NCBI GenBank assembly: GCA_002840985.1
Contig: PHDM01000008.1
Location: 1-45,785, forward strand
Direction of reading: 5' to 3'
DNA from: Bacteroidetes bacterium HGW-Bacteroidetes-17
GTDB taxonomy: Bacteria > Bacteroidota > Bacteroidia > Bacteroidales > GCA-2711565
Length of the DNA: 45,785 bases
Numbering within the stretch: the stretch's first letter is position 1; each line of letters begins with the position of its first letter. A program made the position numbers and the translations under genes. Below the pieces are notes generated by a model. It saw nothing but the letters and a program-made list of their open reading frames with translations, did no database searches and was not told where the DNA came from. Positions 8,222 through 15,850 of the stretch are shown here, piece after piece.

Positions 8222-8617
8222 TTAATCGTCTTCTTTTCTTTTTTCATAATTAACGATATCCTCAGATAGAATATTTTTTTCAGCAGTCTTTCTGGAAGAA
8301 ATAAAGATACGAGTAAGTTCATCCGATTCATTTATAAGCATACCCACTTTTGTCGAATCAATAACTTTTTCTTCTTTTAAAAACTCAAGCCAAAAATTTG
8401 ACTCATCTATTTCTTCGATAACGATACTCAACTTAGAGATAAAGCTCCTTTTTGTTTGAGCGATACAGGTTGCCCGATAATTTGCAGCAACTGAAGTAGC
8501 ACTCCTAATTAATTGACGGCCAATATGTCTGCCTAAATCTGTTGAAGGAAGTACAATTGCTAATTTGACACAATCATGTGCGAAATTCTTGGTCCTGACT
8601 TTTAATTGAGCTTCCAC
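8222..8617 (-). CDS. Four-helix-bundle protein (23S rRNA intervening-sequence protein family)
   Basis: A 131-residue, mostly helical protein. The segment LGRHIGRQLIRSATSVAANYRATCIAQTKRSFISKLSIVIEEIDESNFWLEFL is the hallmark of the S23/four-helix-bundle family: RQLIRSATSVAANY, then F-x-KL-x-I-x-x-E-x-DE-x-x-FWLE. The biochemical role of these proteins is unknown; they occur in 23S rRNA intervening sequences and scattered through Bacteroidetes genomes. The start is probably GTG at 8617, as an in-frame stop lies four codons upstream and no ATG is available. It is inserted between rnfD and rnfG on the operon strand, with AT-rich repeats at both sides, so it looks like a passenger rather than an Rnf component. 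Confidence 0.85.
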   Translation of the reverse strand: MEAQLKVRTKNFAHDCVKLAIVLPSTDLGRHIGRQLIRSATSVAANYRATCIAQTKRSFISKLSIVIEEIDESNFWLEFLKEEKVIDSTKVGMLINESDELTRIFISSRKTAEKNILSEDIVNYEKRKEDD

Positions 8618-8692
8618 TATATTTATTTTTTATTGATTATTTTTAATTCCTGATTTTTACATAATCAAAAATTATCATTTGAAAATTGTCAT

Positions 8693-9727
8693 TCATTTCG
8701 CGGTTTCTCCAAATCGCTTTGGCTTAAGGCCTCTGTTAATTAGCGGAACGAAAGCATTCATGATCAGGATCGCAAAGGAAACGCCTTCGGGATATGCTCC
8801 CCAAATCCGGATGATAACGGTGAGTACTCCACAACCTAGCCCAAAAATTAATTGCCCTTTCCACGACATGGGCGACGATACCATATCCGTTGCCATGAAA
8901 ATCGCACCTAACATTAATCCTCCGGCTACCAGATGAAATCCTGGGTTCACATAAATATCAGGATTAATCATCCAAAGGATCCCGCTAAATACCACTACTG
9001 ATCCGATGTAAGCTACAGGGATGTGCCAGGTTATAATTTTACGGTAAAGCATATAAATACCCCCTAATATTAGCGCAATGGCCGATACCTCACCGAGAGA
9101 ACCACCCATATTGCCCATCAACTGATCAACATATCCCGGAATTTGATAGGAATAATTAACCCCATCCATCACCCAACTTGACCCATTCTCTAAAACATCT
9201 TGTACGGTTCGACCAGCTTTCACAGCCTCCTTTAAATGCCCCAACGGGGTTGGCCCGGTAACAGCATCGGTTAATCCACTGAATAATGCGGCAGGTTTTG
9301 GCCAGGTTGTCATTTGAACCGGAAAAGAAATAAGCAAGAAAACACGACCCACTAAAGCCGGATTAAATGGATTTTTTCCCAAACCGCCAAACGACATTTT
9401 TGCAATACCGATTGAAACAATGGCACCGATGATGATGATTACAATCGGTAAATTGCTCGGAACGTTAAATGCAAGCAAAACACCCGTTACGATGGCCGAA
9501 CCATCTGTGATGGTAACAGGACCCTTAATCAAATATTTCTGGATCGCCCACTCAACGATGAGACAGGCTATAACCGAAATTAATGTAACCCGAATTGCAT
9601 CCAGTCCAAAGAAATAAATGGAAACAAGCATTGCAGGAATCATGGCGATAACCACACCATACATGATTTTTTTTGTTGAACTATCCCCGTGTACGTGCGG
9701 AGATCCTGATAACGTCAGTAAATTCAT
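8693..9727 (-). CDS. rnfD: Rnf electron-transport complex subunit RnfD
   Basis: A 344-residue polytopic membrane subunit homologous to NqrB, with about nine hydrophobic helices. FMN is covalently attached to a threonine in this family; the expected site is seen as DAVTGPTPLGHLKEA at about residue 190. Other recognisable segments are SPHVHGDSSTKKIM at the N-terminus and GKNPFNPALVGRVFLL. It starts three bases after rnfC, so the two are coupled. The following gene is not rnfG but the four-helix-bundle ORF, 75 bases on. Confidence 0.95.
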   Translation of the reverse strand: MNLLTLSGSPHVHGDSSTKKIMYGVVIAMIPAMLVSIYFFGLDAIRVTLISVIACLIVEWAIQKYLIKGPVTITDGSAIVTGVLLAFNVPSNLPIVIIIIGAIVSIGIAKMSFGGLGKNPFNPALVGRVFLLISFPVQMTTWPKPAALFSGLTDAVTGPTPLGHLKEAVKAGRTVQDVLENGSSWVMDGVNYSYQIPGYVDQLMGNMGGSLGEVSAIALILGGIYMLYRKIITWHIPVAYIGSVVVFSGILWMINPDIYVNPGFHLVAGGLMLGAIFMATDMVSSPMSWKGQLIFGLGCGVLTVIIRIWGAYPEGVSFAILIMNAFVPLINRGLKPKRFGETAK

Positions 9728-9730
9728 ATC

Positions 9731-11062
9731 TTATTTTTTACTTCTGTTTCTAATGATTTGACCTACCCTGAATTTTCCAAGCCTGATATAATCAAGTAAT
9801 GGCCGGCCTGCCGGACAAGTGTACTGGCATGATCCACACTCGATACAATCTAAAGCACGCTCAGCTTCCACGTTTTCCCACATTTCAAGCTCTGCATATT
9901 GAGCAAGTAATACGGGCTCCAATCCCATCGGACAAACAGTAATACATTTTCCACAACGAATACAATTGGTTGGGTCAACGCGACGGGCCTCTTTTTCCTT
10001 AAATAATAGAATGCCTGAAGTTCCTTTTACTACAGGAACATCAACAGAATTAAGTGCTTTACCCATCATAGGCCCGCCACTTACAATTTTTCCCGTATCT
10101 TCGGGCAAGCCACCGGCTTTTTCGATTAATTCGTTTATGGAAGTACCAACACGTACCATAAAATTGCCCGGATTCTTCACATTTTTACCGGTCACGGTAA
10201 CAACTCTTTCGAATAAAGGTTTGTTTTTTTGAACAGCTTCGTAAACGGCAAAGGCCGTTCCAACATTATGAACCACTGCTCCTACTTCAATTGGAAGTTT
10301 ACCGGATGGTACTTGTCGGCGAAGAACCGCATCAATCAACTGTTTTTCACCACCTTGAGGATATTGTACTTTTAGAGCTTCAACTTCTATCCCGTCAAAA
10401 TCTTTCGCTATATTTTTGAGATGCCCGATGGCATCCAATTTATTATTTTCAATACCAATAACTGCTCTTTTTACGTCCAAGCCCTTCATCAGGATTTTAA
10501 TCCCAACCATCAACTCCTCCCCTTTCTCCAGCATCAGGCGATGATCGGCTGTAAGATAAGGTTCACATTCAACACCGTTTAAAATCAAGACTTCAGCTTT
10601 CTTTCCGGTTGGAACCATCAACTTAACATGTGATGGGAAAGTTGCCCCGCCAAGGCCAACGATTCCAAGTTCTTTAACTTTGCTTACGATTTCTTCTTTT
10701 GTAAGCGTAATTTCCTTTTTGAGTTCAGCTGACCGATCGATATCTTCCATCCATTCGTCACCTTCAACGGTAATAAATATGGCTTGTCTTCGGTATCCGC
10801 TCTGATCCATGGCTTCATCAATCTTAAGCACTTTTCCGGAAACGGAAGAATGAATATTTGATGAAATAAAGGCTTCCCCTTTGGCAATTAACTGACCCAC
10901 TTTAACGGCATCCCCTTTATTCACAACAGGAACAGAAGGAGCACCAAGGCTTTGCGATAATGGGATGATCACCTGAGCAGGAATCGCTAAAACTTCGATC
11001 GGCCTGTCAGTTGATAATTTATTTTCGGGCGGATGAACGCCCCCAATTTTAAATGTTTTCAA
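9731..11062 (-). CDS. rnfC: Rnf electron-transport complex subunit RnfC (NADH-binding)
   Basis: A 443-residue peripheral subunit that binds NAD(H) and FMN and exchanges electrons with the RnfB chain. The N-terminal GGVHPPENK, the flavin/NAD region VEILNGVECEPY-like (LILNGVECEPYLTADHR), a soluble-ligand-binding beta domain and two [4Fe-4S] motifs, CIRCGKCITVCPMGL and CIECGSCQYTCPAGRP, are all present. The start codon is TTG: no in-frame ATG precedes it, an in-frame TGA lies eight codons upstream, and a full GGAGGA lies 8 bases before it. Length is at the short end for RnfC, lacking the long C-terminal extension seen in some proteobacteria. Confidence 0.96.
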   Translation of the reverse strand: MKTFKIGGVHPPENKLSTDRPIEVLAIPAQVIIPLSQSLGAPSVPVVNKGDAVKVGQLIAKGEAFISSNIHSSVSGKVLKIDEAMDQSGYRRQAIFITVEGDEWMEDIDRSAELKKEITLTKEEIVSKVKELGIVGLGGATFPSHVKLMVPTGKKAEVLILNGVECEPYLTADHRLMLEKGEELMVGIKILMKGLDVKRAVIGIENNKLDAIGHLKNIAKDFDGIEVEALKVQYPQGGEKQLIDAVLRRQVPSGKLPIEVGAVVHNVGTAFAVYEAVQKNKPLFERVVTVTGKNVKNPGNFMVRVGTSINELIEKAGGLPEDTGKIVSGGPMMGKALNSVDVPVVKGTSGILLFKEKEARRVDPTNCIRCGKCITVCPMGLEPVLLAQYAELEMWENVEAERALDCIECGSCQYTCPAGRPLLDYIRLGKFRVGQIIRNRSKK

Positions 11063-11070
11063 AATCTTTA

Positions 11071-11076
11071 TCCTCC
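11071..11076 (-). promoter_or_regulatory. Strong Shine-Dalgarno that fixes the TTG start of rnfC
   Basis: The minus strand reads GGAGGA, 8 bases before the TTG at 11062. Since upstream frames close immediately, this site decides the start. Such a complete site is unusual in Bacteroidetes, which mostly initiate without one. Confidence 0.7.
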
Positions 11077-11097
11077 AGTATTTTCAAGTTAAGAGAA

Positions 11098-12012
11098 TTA
11101 CTCTTTTGTATCTAGTGATTGATCTTTGTTAACTTCAATTTTTGGCTCAACATTACTTTCAACCTCAGCAACTTTTTCTTTACGAGGTGGAAAGTTAAGT
11201 TCATGTATTGCACCCGTAGGACATTCGAGTACACATTTTCTGCATAGCTTACATTTTTCATAATCGATATAAGCTAAATTATTGTTCATGGTGATGGCTT
11301 CGAAAGGACAAACCTTAAAACATTTGCTACATCCGATGCAGGCAACACTGCAATTCTTTTTAGCAATACCGCCTTTTTCTTCGTTCATACATGAAACAAA
11401 AATCCTACGGTCCTTTTTACCTTTATTTCGTAACTCGATAATATCACGAGGACATGCAATAACGCAAGCCCCACAGGCAACACAATTGTCTTTAACAACG
11501 GGCAAACCGGTTACCTCATCCATATAAATGGCATCAAATTTACAGGCCGCTACACAATCGCCACAACCTAAGCATCCGTAAGGGCATCCACTTTCACCCG
11601 ATGATAAATTATGGGCGAATGCACAAGTGGCAGGACCATCATAATTGATCTTTTTTGGTGCATTTTCCTTTGAACCGGAGCATCTGATAACCGCGATTTG
11701 AGGTTCTTTTTCTTCGGCAACAATTCCTAAAATTGCGGCAACCTTAGCCATTACATCATTTCCTCCTACCGGGCAACTTAAACCTTCGATCGATTGTTTT
11801 TCATTAACCGATTTAACCAGGGCCTCGGAAAAACCACGACAACCCGGAAAACCGCAACCACCGCAATTTGCGGCAGGTAACGCACCTTCTACTTCATCAA
11901 TTTTGGGATCCTCGATTACTTTGAATTTCTGTGCGATGAAATATAAAATTACTGCAGATGCAGCACCTACAACACCGAGGAATATGACTGCATAAATGAT
12001 AATATCGTTCAC
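11098..12012 (-). CDS. rnfB: Rnf electron-transport complex subunit RnfB (polyferredoxin)
   Basis: A 304-residue protein with an N-terminal membrane anchor (IIIYAVIFLGVVGAASAVILYF), the iron-sulfur domain NCGGCGFPGCRGFSEAL at about residue 50, then four ferredoxin-type clusters: CLGCGDCVAACKFDAI, CVACGACVIACPRDII, CIGCSKCFKVCPFEAI and CKLCRKCVLECPTGAI. RnfB is taken to be the entry point for electrons from reduced ferredoxin. The C-terminus ends in an acidic, low-complexity tail (EVESNVEPKIEVNKDQ). The start is GTG at 12012 with AAGGAG five bases upstream. It is the first gene of the rnfBCD-GEA operon. Confidence 0.96.
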   Translation of the reverse strand: MNDIIIYAVIFLGVVGAASAVILYFIAQKFKVIEDPKIDEVEGALPAANCGGCGFPGCRGFSEALVKSVNEKQSIEGLSCPVGGNDVMAKVAAILGIVAEEKEPQIAVIRCSGSKENAPKKINYDGPATCAFAHNLSSGESGCPYGCLGCGDCVAACKFDAIYMDEVTGLPVVKDNCVACGACVIACPRDIIELRNKGKKDRRIFVSCMNEEKGGIAKKNCSVACIGCSKCFKVCPFEAITMNNNLAYIDYEKCKLCRKCVLECPTGAIHELNFPPRKEKVAEVESNVEPKIEVNKDQSLDTKE

Positions 12013-12017
12013 GTTTG

Positions 12018-12023
12018 CTCCTT
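12018..12023 (-). promoter_or_regulatory. Shine-Dalgarno site supporting the GTG start of rnfB
   Basis: AAGGAG on the minus strand is followed by five bases and then GTG at 12012. The following codons encode the membrane anchor of RnfB at the right distance, so this site supports the non-ATG start. Confidence 0.6.
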
Positions 12024-12070
12024 TTTTATTAATTTGATTCTGGTCAATCAGGTTGAATCTTAACGCGATG

Positions 12071-12097
12071 CAAAATTAGAAACAAATACGAAACAAT
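12071..12097 (-). promoter_or_regulatory. Candidate Bacteroidetes promoter of the rnf operon
   Basis: On the minus strand TAATTTTG (12078-12071) fits the TAnnTTTG -7 box, with a TTG about 15 bases further upstream. It would place transcription start about 50 bases before the rnfB GTG. Confidence 0.45.
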
Positions 12098-12329
12098 GAT
12101 GTGTTTTTGGATTTTTTGAAACCACGCCCATGTTACTGACTGTCTGTTATTTACGGCTAAACACGATTATCATATTGAATTTAGATCGTTGAAAGATACT
12201 GATATTGATGATCTTCTGAATTTGTTTAGAAAACTTCTAAATTGTCCTAAAATCAGTAATTTAGAAAGTGTTTAAGAAAAGATGCTTGTTCCAGCATGAA
12301 TTAGGGTAAGAATCCTATCGCTTAAACTG

Positions 12330-12455
12330 AAAATGGATGTTAGATGCTTGATATTAGATTTTAGACAACTCAAGACACGAGACAGACAAGCCACGAGCAA
12401 TAACACATGAAGGTCTAGAATCTAACGTCTAATATCTAACGTCAAATTAGCTCAA
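12330..12455. repeat. Imperfect inverted repeat of TAGATGTTAGATATT type
   Basis: The left arm GATGTTAGATGCTTGATATT and its continuation AGATTTTAGA are matched in reverse complement by TCTAGAATCTAACGTCTAAT and ATCTAACGTC on the right, with about 60 bases between. Arms of this kind, made of drifted GTTAGATATTAGA units, are frequent around small ORFs in Bacteroidetes. Nothing recognisable remains between them. Confidence 0.55.
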
Positions 12456-12521
12456 AGGGCTAAAACTTCAGACATACTCAACCAGTTTCATAAGAAATGT
12501 TTAAATCGAACTGAGGTTAAA

Positions 12522-12944
12522 TTAAGGTTTCAGGCTAAACTCGAAGGTACGGCTAAACTTATCTTTTAACTTGTGAAGCGCAAAATAATAAGGAAGTAAA
12601 AGCCCTAGAGATATTAAGCCTGATAATCCTTCATTACCGGTGATCAAGATGAGGGTAATTAATGAAACAATCACAAGCAAAAATGGGAAAAAATAACCAA
12701 ACATAACGGCCCAGGTCCCTAATGATTTTTTCATGTAGACCGTAATTTGTTCGCCCACCTTATACTCTAATTCTTCATGATTTTTAATTTCAATGGTTTT
12801 CTCTTCCATTTCGGAAACAGTACACATCGATTTTGAATGACAGGTTGAGCATGCCGATTGTGATAGAATCGTCACCGTGATCTTATCGTTCTCAATTTTA
12901 TCTATCCTACCCGGATGTTCTATTATATTTTTAATAGTACTCAT
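12522..12944 (-). CDS. rseC: RseC/SoxR-reducing-system-like membrane protein
   Basis: A 140-residue protein with a small N-terminal domain carrying four cysteines (SACSTCHSKSMCTVSE plus the preceding VTILSQSAC stretch) and two transmembrane helices, WAVMFGYFFPFLLVIVSLITLI and GLSGLISLGLLLPYYFAL. This is the RseC/MucC architecture; RseC is part of the system that keeps SoxR reduced together with Rsx/Rnf in enterobacteria. In Bacteroidetes the gene commonly precedes rnfB, as it does here, but a 509-base gap separates them. Its role here is probably to support Rnf assembly or redox state, which is inference. Confidence 0.85.
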   Translation of the reverse strand: MSTIKNIIEHPGRIDKIENDKITVTILSQSACSTCHSKSMCTVSEMEEKTIEIKNHEELEYKVGEQITVYMKKSLGTWAVMFGYFFPFLLVIVSLITLILITGNEGLSGLISLGLLLPYYFALHKLKDKFSRTFEFSLKP

Positions 12945-12954
12945 TCAATAAAAT

Positions 12955-13653
12955 TTAAGGAGTTGTTAAGGCTACGGGCAGAATTTTCCCATTAAAATAT
13001 TTATGACCCGATATCGCAAAGTCTGCAACATACTTGCCCATATCTGCAGCCATTACAGGAGCTGTGTACCCTGGAAACGCTTCAGCCAGCATTTCTGTTT
13101 GGGTTGCTCCCAAAGCAAGGCAATTTGATTTGATCTCCTTATCCTTAAGCTCTTCCGCCAGGCATTCAGTTAAAACCGCCGAAGCGGCCTTACTAGAACT
13201 ATAGGCTGAAAGTCCGGTGAATTTAGCACTCCCCTGAACACCACCCATGCTGCTTATATTTAGCACATGCGCGTTCGGATTAAAATAAGGAAGAAGTAAT
13301 TGGGTAAGCATAAAAGGTACTTTAAAATTAATTTCCATCTGAAGATTAAAATCTTCTTCATTCTGGGTTTCAAAACTTTTATTAATTAAAAGACCTGCAT
13401 TGTTAATCAATACATCCACATTTTTGATTGTTCGTAGGATGTTTTTCAATAATTCTGATTTATATCGAAAGAAATCCTTCAAATCGAACGGAATAGGATG
13501 AATGTTTTCAGGATATTTACCCGATTTTTTCAAATCGGTTAAAAGGTCACTGTTACGGGCAATTGCAACCAGTTTATTCCGGGGATTGTCATTCAATCTT
13601 AATACCGTCTGAAATCCGATACCCTTGCTGGCCCCGGTGACTATAATATTCAT
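12955..13653 (-). CDS. Short-chain dehydrogenase/reductase
   Basis: A 232-residue classical SDR with a Rossmann fold: cofactor motif TGASKGIG at residues 6-13, NNAG in VLINNAGLLINKSF, the catalytic serine in VLNISSMGGVQG and the YxxxK motif in LSAYSSSKAASAVL. The substrate cannot be inferred; the family reduces or oxidises ketones and alcohols with NAD(P)H in the cytoplasm. It lies 10 bases upstream of the RseC-like gene and 8 bases after the lipoprotein gene, so all three probably form one transcript. Confidence 0.9.
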   Translation of the reverse strand: MNIIVTGASKGIGFQTVLRLNDNPRNKLVAIARNSDLLTDLKKSGKYPENIHPIPFDLKDFFRYKSELLKNILRTIKNVDVLINNAGLLINKSFETQNEEDFNLQMEINFKVPFMLTQLLLPYFNPNAHVLNISSMGGVQGSAKFTGLSAYSSSKAASAVLTECLAEELKDKEIKSNCLALGATQTEMLAEAFPGYTAPVMAADMGKYVADFAISGHKYFNGKILPVALTTP

Positions 13654-13661
13654 TTTATTAT

Positions 13662-14432
13662 TTAATATTTAGGTAATCCGGTTGCTTCTTTACGGGCATT
13701 CTTCATTTTCTCGTCAACCACATGCATGGTAAGCTTACCCGATTTATCAACACTTAAGGAAATTTTATACTTTCCATCAAAGCTTCCATCTCCAAATTTA
13801 TAATTTAGATAAGTCACCCCTTCAATTCCTTCGATTTCTTTACCTAACTTATCAGCTAAATCTTTTGCTTTTTGATACGACTCGCTTAATGGAATATTTG
13901 CCTGTTCAGCAATTCTCTTAGCTTCGGCCATTGCTTGCTGATATGTACCGGTATAAATAAACAACGCCGAATTATACCCGTCCTGCAGATTCTCTTCTTT
14001 GGTAAGATATGAATCAGAGGTATTAAAGGTCAATCCTTGGGGTTCTGTAATATTCATGTCGGTAAGCCAGGTTGGAAAAACCCCGATTGAGTATTCATCC
14101 TCTTCCCCGGTTGCTTTTGAATATCTTTGATTAAGGTCATTTATTAACTGATCGGCTTTTTCACGGTTAATCTGTCCGGTTTCAAATTGTTTTTCTACAA
14201 TCTGAATTTTTTCATTCAGGACCCTTGCTAAATCCATGGCATCGTTAATATTATCCATTGATTTATCAAAACTCTCCGATTGTTCTTTCAAGTCAACATC
14301 CTTAGGTGCCTCTTTTGATGCTTCCTCTGTAGTTTTTTTATCGTTTTTTTGAGACACGGTATTATTACAGGCGGCGATCGTTAAACCCGCGACTAACAAG
14401 CTAATGATTGTAATATAATTCAGGTGTTTCAT
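13662..14432 (-). CDS. Predicted outer-membrane or periplasmic lipoprotein of unknown function
   Basis: A 256-residue protein with a lipoprotein signal peptide: hydrophobic IISLLVAGLTIAAC with the lipobox cysteine at residue 22. The following region is charged and low in complexity (KNDKKTTEEASKEAPKD), then a helical stretch (about residues 50-110) with coiled-coil character, then a mixed domain with YLNYKFGDGSFDGKYKISLSVDKSG. I do not recognise a named family. It is first in the transcript with the SDR and RseC-like genes and diverges from the DUF4783 gene. Confidence 0.75.
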   Translation of the reverse strand: MKHLNYITIISLLVAGLTIAACNNTVSQKNDKKTTEEASKEAPKDVDLKEQSESFDKSMDNINDAMDLARVLNEKIQIVEKQFETGQINREKADQLINDLNQRYSKATGEEDEYSIGVFPTWLTDMNITEPQGLTFNTSDSYLTKEENLQDGYNSALFIYTGTYQQAMAEAKRIAEQANIPLSESYQKAKDLADKLGKEIEGIEGVTYLNYKFGDGSFDGKYKISLSVDKSGKLTMHVVDEKMKNARKEATGLPKY

Positions 14433-14452
14433 GATCGGAAATTTCTATTTGA

Positions 14453-14480
14453 CAAAAATACAAAACCATAGCTACCAAAA
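14453..14480 (-). promoter_or_regulatory. Candidate promoter for the lipoprotein-SDR-rseC transcript
   Basis: On the minus strand TTTG, then 15 bases, then TATTTTTG, matching the Bacteroidetes -33 and TAnnTTTG boxes with a slightly short spacer. The -7 box lies 20 bases before the lipoprotein ATG. Confidence 0.4.
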
Positions 14481-14504
14481 TAGCAATTATTTTTAGTAAT
14501 TTGT

Positions 14505-14512
14505 TAATTTTG
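14505..14512 (+). promoter_or_regulatory. Candidate -7 box for the DUF4783-nadC transcript
   Basis: TAATTTTG on the plus strand matches TAnnTTTG and lies about 95 bases before the preferred ATG of the DUF4783 gene. No convincing -33 box is seen. Confidence 0.35.
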
Positions 14513-14607
14513 TTCAAAGTTTTGTTTTTAACAAATAACGGTATCATTCTTGGATTAGAATGGGCCTGATTATTTTTAATCAATTCATTAAAATAATATT
14601 CATTATT

Positions 14608-15009
14608 ATGCAAACGATTAAATCCTTCTTGTTAATCATTATCTTATTATTGGTGGTTCCTGGTCTTTATAGTCAGACGAGCGAGCTCAATGCAATAAGC
14701 GATGCGATCAAAACTACCGACACCAAAACCATCTATGACTATTGCGAAAATTCAATTATTTTGAACATTCCCGGTGCGAATGGTAAATACAGCAAAACAC
14801 AGTCACGAAAAATCCTTGACCAATTTTTTAAAGATCAACCGGCAAAAGAAATTAAATTAGTTAAAAGTCAATCGAAAAATCAAAACGAATTCTATTCAAT
14901 TATCGAGTATAAATCAGAAAAACAATCCTTTAATTTTTTTGTAGAAATAAAGAAAGGAGGAGCATCTTTCTTGATTCAGAAAATTCAGATCCAAGAAATC
15001 AAACCATAG
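14608..15009 (+). CDS. DUF4783 family secreted protein
   Basis: A 133-residue protein starting MQTIKSFLLIIILLLVVPGLYSQ, a Sec signal peptide with a plausible cleavage after LYS-Q. The track start 48 bases upstream would put extra residues before the signal peptide, so I prefer the ATG at 14608. The mature part (ISDAIKTTDTKTIYDYCENSIILNIPG, then SQSRKILDQFFKDQPAKEIKLV) has the SnoaL/NTF2-like layout of DUF4783, a family found in Bacteroidetes just upstream of nadC. Function unknown. It ends two bases before nadC. Confidence 0.85.
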   Translation: MQTIKSFLLIIILLLVVPGLYSQTSELNAISDAIKTTDTKTIYDYCENSIILNIPGANGKYSKTQSRKILDQFFKDQPAKEIKLVKSQSKNQNEFYSIIEYKSEKQSFNFFVEIKKGGASFLIQKIQIQEIKP

Positions 15010-15010
15010 C

Positions 15011-15850
15011 ATGACTATTGATACAATTATAAAAAACGCCTTAATTGAAGATATCCGGGAAGGAGATCATACTTCTTTGGCTACAATCCCTGCTCAAGCC
15101 TTGGGAAAGGCAGTCTTGATCGCCAAAGAAGCAGGAATTATTGCGGGAATATCAGTTGCCGAAAAAGTTTTTAAAACGGTTGATGAACATCTCGTGTTCA
15201 TTCCTGAAAAAAAAGATGGAGATGTCATTAATGTTGGAGACAAAATTTTTACCGTAACCGGAAAGTCAATTTCAATTTTATCAGCGGAACGCTTGGCTTT
15301 AAATTTTATGCAACGCATGAGTGGGATCGCGACTGCTACACACAAAATTGTTCAACTAACTCAAGGAACAAATACCCGGATACTTGATACACGAAAAACC
15401 ACTCCGAATTTAAGGATTTTAGAGAAGGAAGCAGTTCGCTTAGGCGGTGGAGAGAATCACCGCATGGGCCTCTACGACATGATCATGATTAAGGATAATC
15501 ACATCGATTTTGCAGGTGGAATTGATAAAGCAATTGAAGCTTGTCACAAATATCTAAAAGACAAATCGAAAGATTTAAAAATTGAAATTGAGGTTCGTGA
15601 TTTTAACGAACTGCAACAGGTTCTTAGCCATGGGGGCATTGATCGGATCATGCTTGATAATTTCACTCCCCAAGATATGAAAAAGGCATTAGCACAAATA
15701 AATGGTCGATTTGAGACTGAGGCATCGGGAGGAATAACCAGTGAAAACATAAGATCATATGCTGAAACCGGCGTTGATTTTATTTCTGTCGGGGCCTTAA
15801 CCCATCACATAAAAAGTCTGGATTTGAGCCTGAAAGCTATCAAAGAATGA
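15011..15850 (+). CDS. nadC: Nicotinate-nucleotide diphosphorylase (carboxylating), quinolinate phosphoribosyltransferase
   Basis: A 279-residue cytoplasmic enzyme that makes nicotinate mononucleotide from quinolinate and PRPP, the step that joins de novo NAD synthesis. The N-terminal EDIREGDHTSLATIPA, SAERLALNFMQRMSGIATAT, the substrate-binding ILDTRKTTPNLRILEKEAVRLGGGENHRMGLYDMIMIKDNH and the C-terminal barrel elements EASGGITSENIRSYAETGVDFISVGALTHH are all standard. The stop overlaps the next ATG by four bases (ATGA). No nadA or nadB is in the window. Confidence 0.97.
   Translation: MTIDTIIKNALIEDIREGDHTSLATIPAQALGKAVLIAKEAGIIAGISVAEKVFKTVDEHLVFIPEKKDGDVINVGDKIFTVTGKSISILSAERLALNFMQRMSGIATATHKIVQLTQGTNTRILDTRKTTPNLRILEKEAVRLGGGENHRMGLYDMIMIKDNHIDFAGGIDKAIEACHKYLKDKSKDLKIEIEVRDFNELQQVLSHGGIDRIMLDNFTPQDMKKALAQINGRFETEASGGITSENIRSYAETGVDFISVGALTHHIKSLDLSLKAIKE

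Larger units (their letters stand above)
12013..12521. other. 509-base gap between rseC-like gene and rnfB with decayed repeats
   Basis: The gap splits what is usually an rseC-rnfB neighbourhood. Next to rnfB it holds the RBS and the candidate promoter. On the plus strand, 12120-12275 is an open frame of 51 codons without an ATG (it includes HDYHIEFRSLKDTDIDDLL) that could be a gene remnant. Bases 12330-12455 hold an imperfect inverted repeat. No complete gene is seen. Confidence 0.6.

Noticed and set aside
12120-12275. Open frame HDYHIEFRSLKDTDIDDLL as a real gene
   Set aside because: It has no start codon, is only 51 codons long and matches no family I recognise; it is kept only as a possible remnant.
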